A stretch of 13,200 nucleotides of DNA. Origin: UBA7703 sp034926785. Lineage in GTDB: Bacteria; Bacillota; Clostridia; Christensenellales; CAG-138. Both the position numbers and the translations under genes were made by a program. The stretch covers positions 1-13,200 of the forward strand of contig JAYFQU010000049.1 in assembly GCA_034926785.1 (NCBI GenBank), read 5' to 3'. How positions within the stretch are numbered: position 1 is the stretch's first letter; the number at the start of each line of letters is the position of its first letter. This document shows positions 11,998 to 13,200 of this stretch, in pieces. Below the pieces are notes generated by a model, which saw nothing but the letters and a program-made list of their open reading frames with translations, was not told the origin of the DNA and did not search any database.

Positions 11998-12900
11998 CTA
12001 CGCTCGATACTCCCGCACCGGCAGGCCTTCGATATACCCGCGCGAACCGACGGGCGCAAGCTGGAACCGTGGCCCGCTCTCCTTCGCCCACTCCCAACCG
12101 TACGGCCTGGGATCATAGCGGTCAATCGCGCTCCAGACAGTGTCAATCGCCTCTTCGAATACTTCGTCGTCATACGGCTCGCCGTTGAATATCAGATATT
12201 TGCACGCTGGCAAGTCGATCACGTCAAATCCTTCCGGGATGACGCCGGCATAATCGGCAGGCATCTCCACCCCCTGACAGTATTCCGATGTGCCGGGCTT
12301 ACGCATTCCCTCCGGCAGCCAAACGCCGATCGATTCGTACAGCGCTCCTTTGATGCTCTCCAGCACACCCCAGATCTCGCAGCCAACCTCCTCACAGTAG
12401 GCGTAGTAATCCTCCGCTTTGATTCCGCGCTTCAGGATAAGCTTTCGTGCGGGGCGCTCAATCACCTGTGTAAAAATTACGCTCGTCTGCATCTCATTAT
12501 TCTCCTTCTCATGTTCTGTCCGGGTGTCTCTTACAAGAACAGGATAGTAGGAAAAGAGCGGAATCGGCGGAGCTTCCTTGCGATAGCGCTGAGGAGAGAT
12601 GGCGAATTCGCGCGAAAACGCCTTGGTAAATCCCTCGTGCGAGCCAAACGCCGACTCCAGCGCGACATCCAGCACACTCATGTTCGTGTCTCTGAGCTTT
12701 TTTGCCGCCGCGGAGAGCCGAACTGCGCGCAGGTAGTCAAAGGGGGTCTTCCCGGTCAGTTCGGTAAAGGCGCGCAACGCATGCCATGGCGAATACAACG
12801 CGGCCCTTGCCAAGTCCGGCAGAGTCATTTCCTCCTGAAAGTGCGCCACAATGTATTCCTGCATGCGACGCACCGCTTCCGTTTTTTCCTGATTATTCAT
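11998..12900 (-). CDS. AraC-family transcriptional regulator with GyrI-like effector domain (300 aa)
   Basis: Residues 5-108 are a complete AraC/XylS double helix-turn-helix: DLARAALYSPWHALRAF is the first recognition helix region, and VALESAFGSHEGFTKAFSREF the second, followed by the usual P..YR end (103-107). After a charged linker (125-137), residues 138-298 resemble the AraC-type effector-binding (GyrI-like/Rob C-terminal) fold, with VIERPARKLILKRG at the start and IEGLPVREY at the end. The N-terminal DNA-binding, C-terminal sensing order is that of Rob, which binds small lipophilic or cationic compounds. The ATG at 12900 has only a distant AGGTGA upstream. A TTTACG-17-TATTAT promoter lies at 13005-13033. 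Neither the ligand nor target genes can be read from the window. Confidence 0.92.
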   Translation of the reverse strand: MNNQEKTEAVRRMQEYIVAHFQEEMTLPDLARAALYSPWHALRAFTELTGKTPFDYLRAVRLSAAAKKLRDTNMSVLDVALESAFGSHEGFTKAFSREFAISPQRYRKEAPPIPLFSYYPVLVRDTRTEHEKENNEMQTSVIFTQVIERPARKLILKRGIKAEDYYAYCEEVGCEIWGVLESIKGALYESIGVWLPEGMRKPGTSEYCQGVEMPADYAGVIPEGFDVIDLPACKYLIFNGEPYDDEVFEEAIDTVWSAIDRYDPRPYGWEWAKESGPRFQLAPVGSRGYIEGLPVREYRA

Positions 12901-13004
12901 CCTGTTCCATCACCTGAGAAGAGAATAGCACGGTTTAGCTCGCACATTCTTGACCGCAATTGCGATGTAGAAAGGCTTGGAATTGGTCTGCGTTTCATTT
13001 TACT

Positions 13005-13033
13005 ATAATATCGCAAAATCATGACGCCGTAAA
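13005..13033 (-). promoter_or_regulatory. Promoter of the AraC-family gene
   Basis: On the minus strand TTTACG (13028-13033) and TATTAT (13005-13010) are spaced by 17 bp, leaving a leader of nearly 100 nt before the ATG at 12900. The -35 box abuts the T tract of the upstream terminator. Confidence 0.45.
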
Positions 13034-13060
13034 ACAAAAGCAGGCGTGTTACCGTCTGCT
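13031..13060 (-). terminator. Terminator at the left edge of repeat copy D
   Basis: The stem AGCAGGCG/CGTCTGCT (13039-13046 with 13053-13060, one G-T pair) is followed on the minus strand by TTTTGTTTT. Its plus-strand T tract is absent because the repeat begins at 13061, as in copies B and C. Confidence 0.65.
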
Positions 13061-13200
13061 CAGAGCATCAACAAACCCAGTAGGGGGTTTGGGGGATATC
13101 GAAAATCCCCCATGTTCCTTCAAATTTGGCGATTCATTCGCCGAATTTGTGAAAAAATGGCGCGATTCGCGTCATTTTAACCCAAAGTAAAACCCATCGG
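13061..13200 (+). repeat. Structured intergenic repeat, copy D (right part cut off by window end)
   Basis: It begins CAGAGCATCAACAAACCC like copy B and then follows copy A with a single difference over the shared 110 bases (GATATC for GATTTC in the second stem). The first four stem-loops are present. The fifth is cut by the window edge. Confidence 0.85.

Overview
The window looks like a chromosomal segment of a moderately GC-rich anaerobic Bacillota, most likely a Clostridia lineage. The reasons are strong AGGAGG-type ribosome binding sites, sigma-A-like promoters (TTGACA/TATAAT), a ParB/Spo0J-type parS palindrome, TM2/SHOCT and Tim44/zinc-ribbon envelope proteins, and a complete set of the small genes that travel with selenium-dependent molybdenum hydroxylases in clostridia and enterococci. 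No rRNA, transposase, phage gene or CRISPR array is visible.

Layout. Positions 1-2400 hold a short Cys-rich protein, a secreted peptidoglycan-binding-like protein and a membrane protein with a Tim44-like domain and a zinc ribbon. Positions 2565-8511 are a selenium-handling island: a DUF3343 protein, a TusA-like sulfurtransferase and the YedE selenium transporter (one minus-strand operon), then a divergent EF2568-type cysteine desulfurase/selenocysteine lyase, then selD-yqeB and yqeC on the minus strand. metY (O-acetylhomoserine sulfhydrylase) diverges from yqeC at 8667. Positions 10018-10459 are a minus-strand tRNA operon (Lys-Gly-Lys) with a near-perfect promoter. A TM2-domain protein follows at 10748, then about 740 bp without a convincing gene that contains the parS-like site and a decayed gene, then an AraC-family regulator fused to an effector-binding domain (11998-12900).

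How the genes fit together. YedE probably imports a selenium species. The EF2568-type PLP enzyme could release selenium or sulfur as a persulfide or perselenide. The TusA-like and DUF3343 proteins could carry it, and SelD makes selenophosphate. YqeB and YqeC are the known companions of the labile-selenium molybdenum hydroxylases. Neither the hydroxylase itself nor selA/selB lies in this window.

The most unusual structure is an intergenic repeat of about 170 bp, present in four same-orientation copies (two cut by the window edges, one truncated). It is built from five successive stem-loops and sits inside bidirectional terminator hairpins. The intact copy is flanked by a 27-bp direct repeat that is the entire terminator hairpin. 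One stem shows base-pair-preserving changes between copies. I do not recognise this element as a named family.
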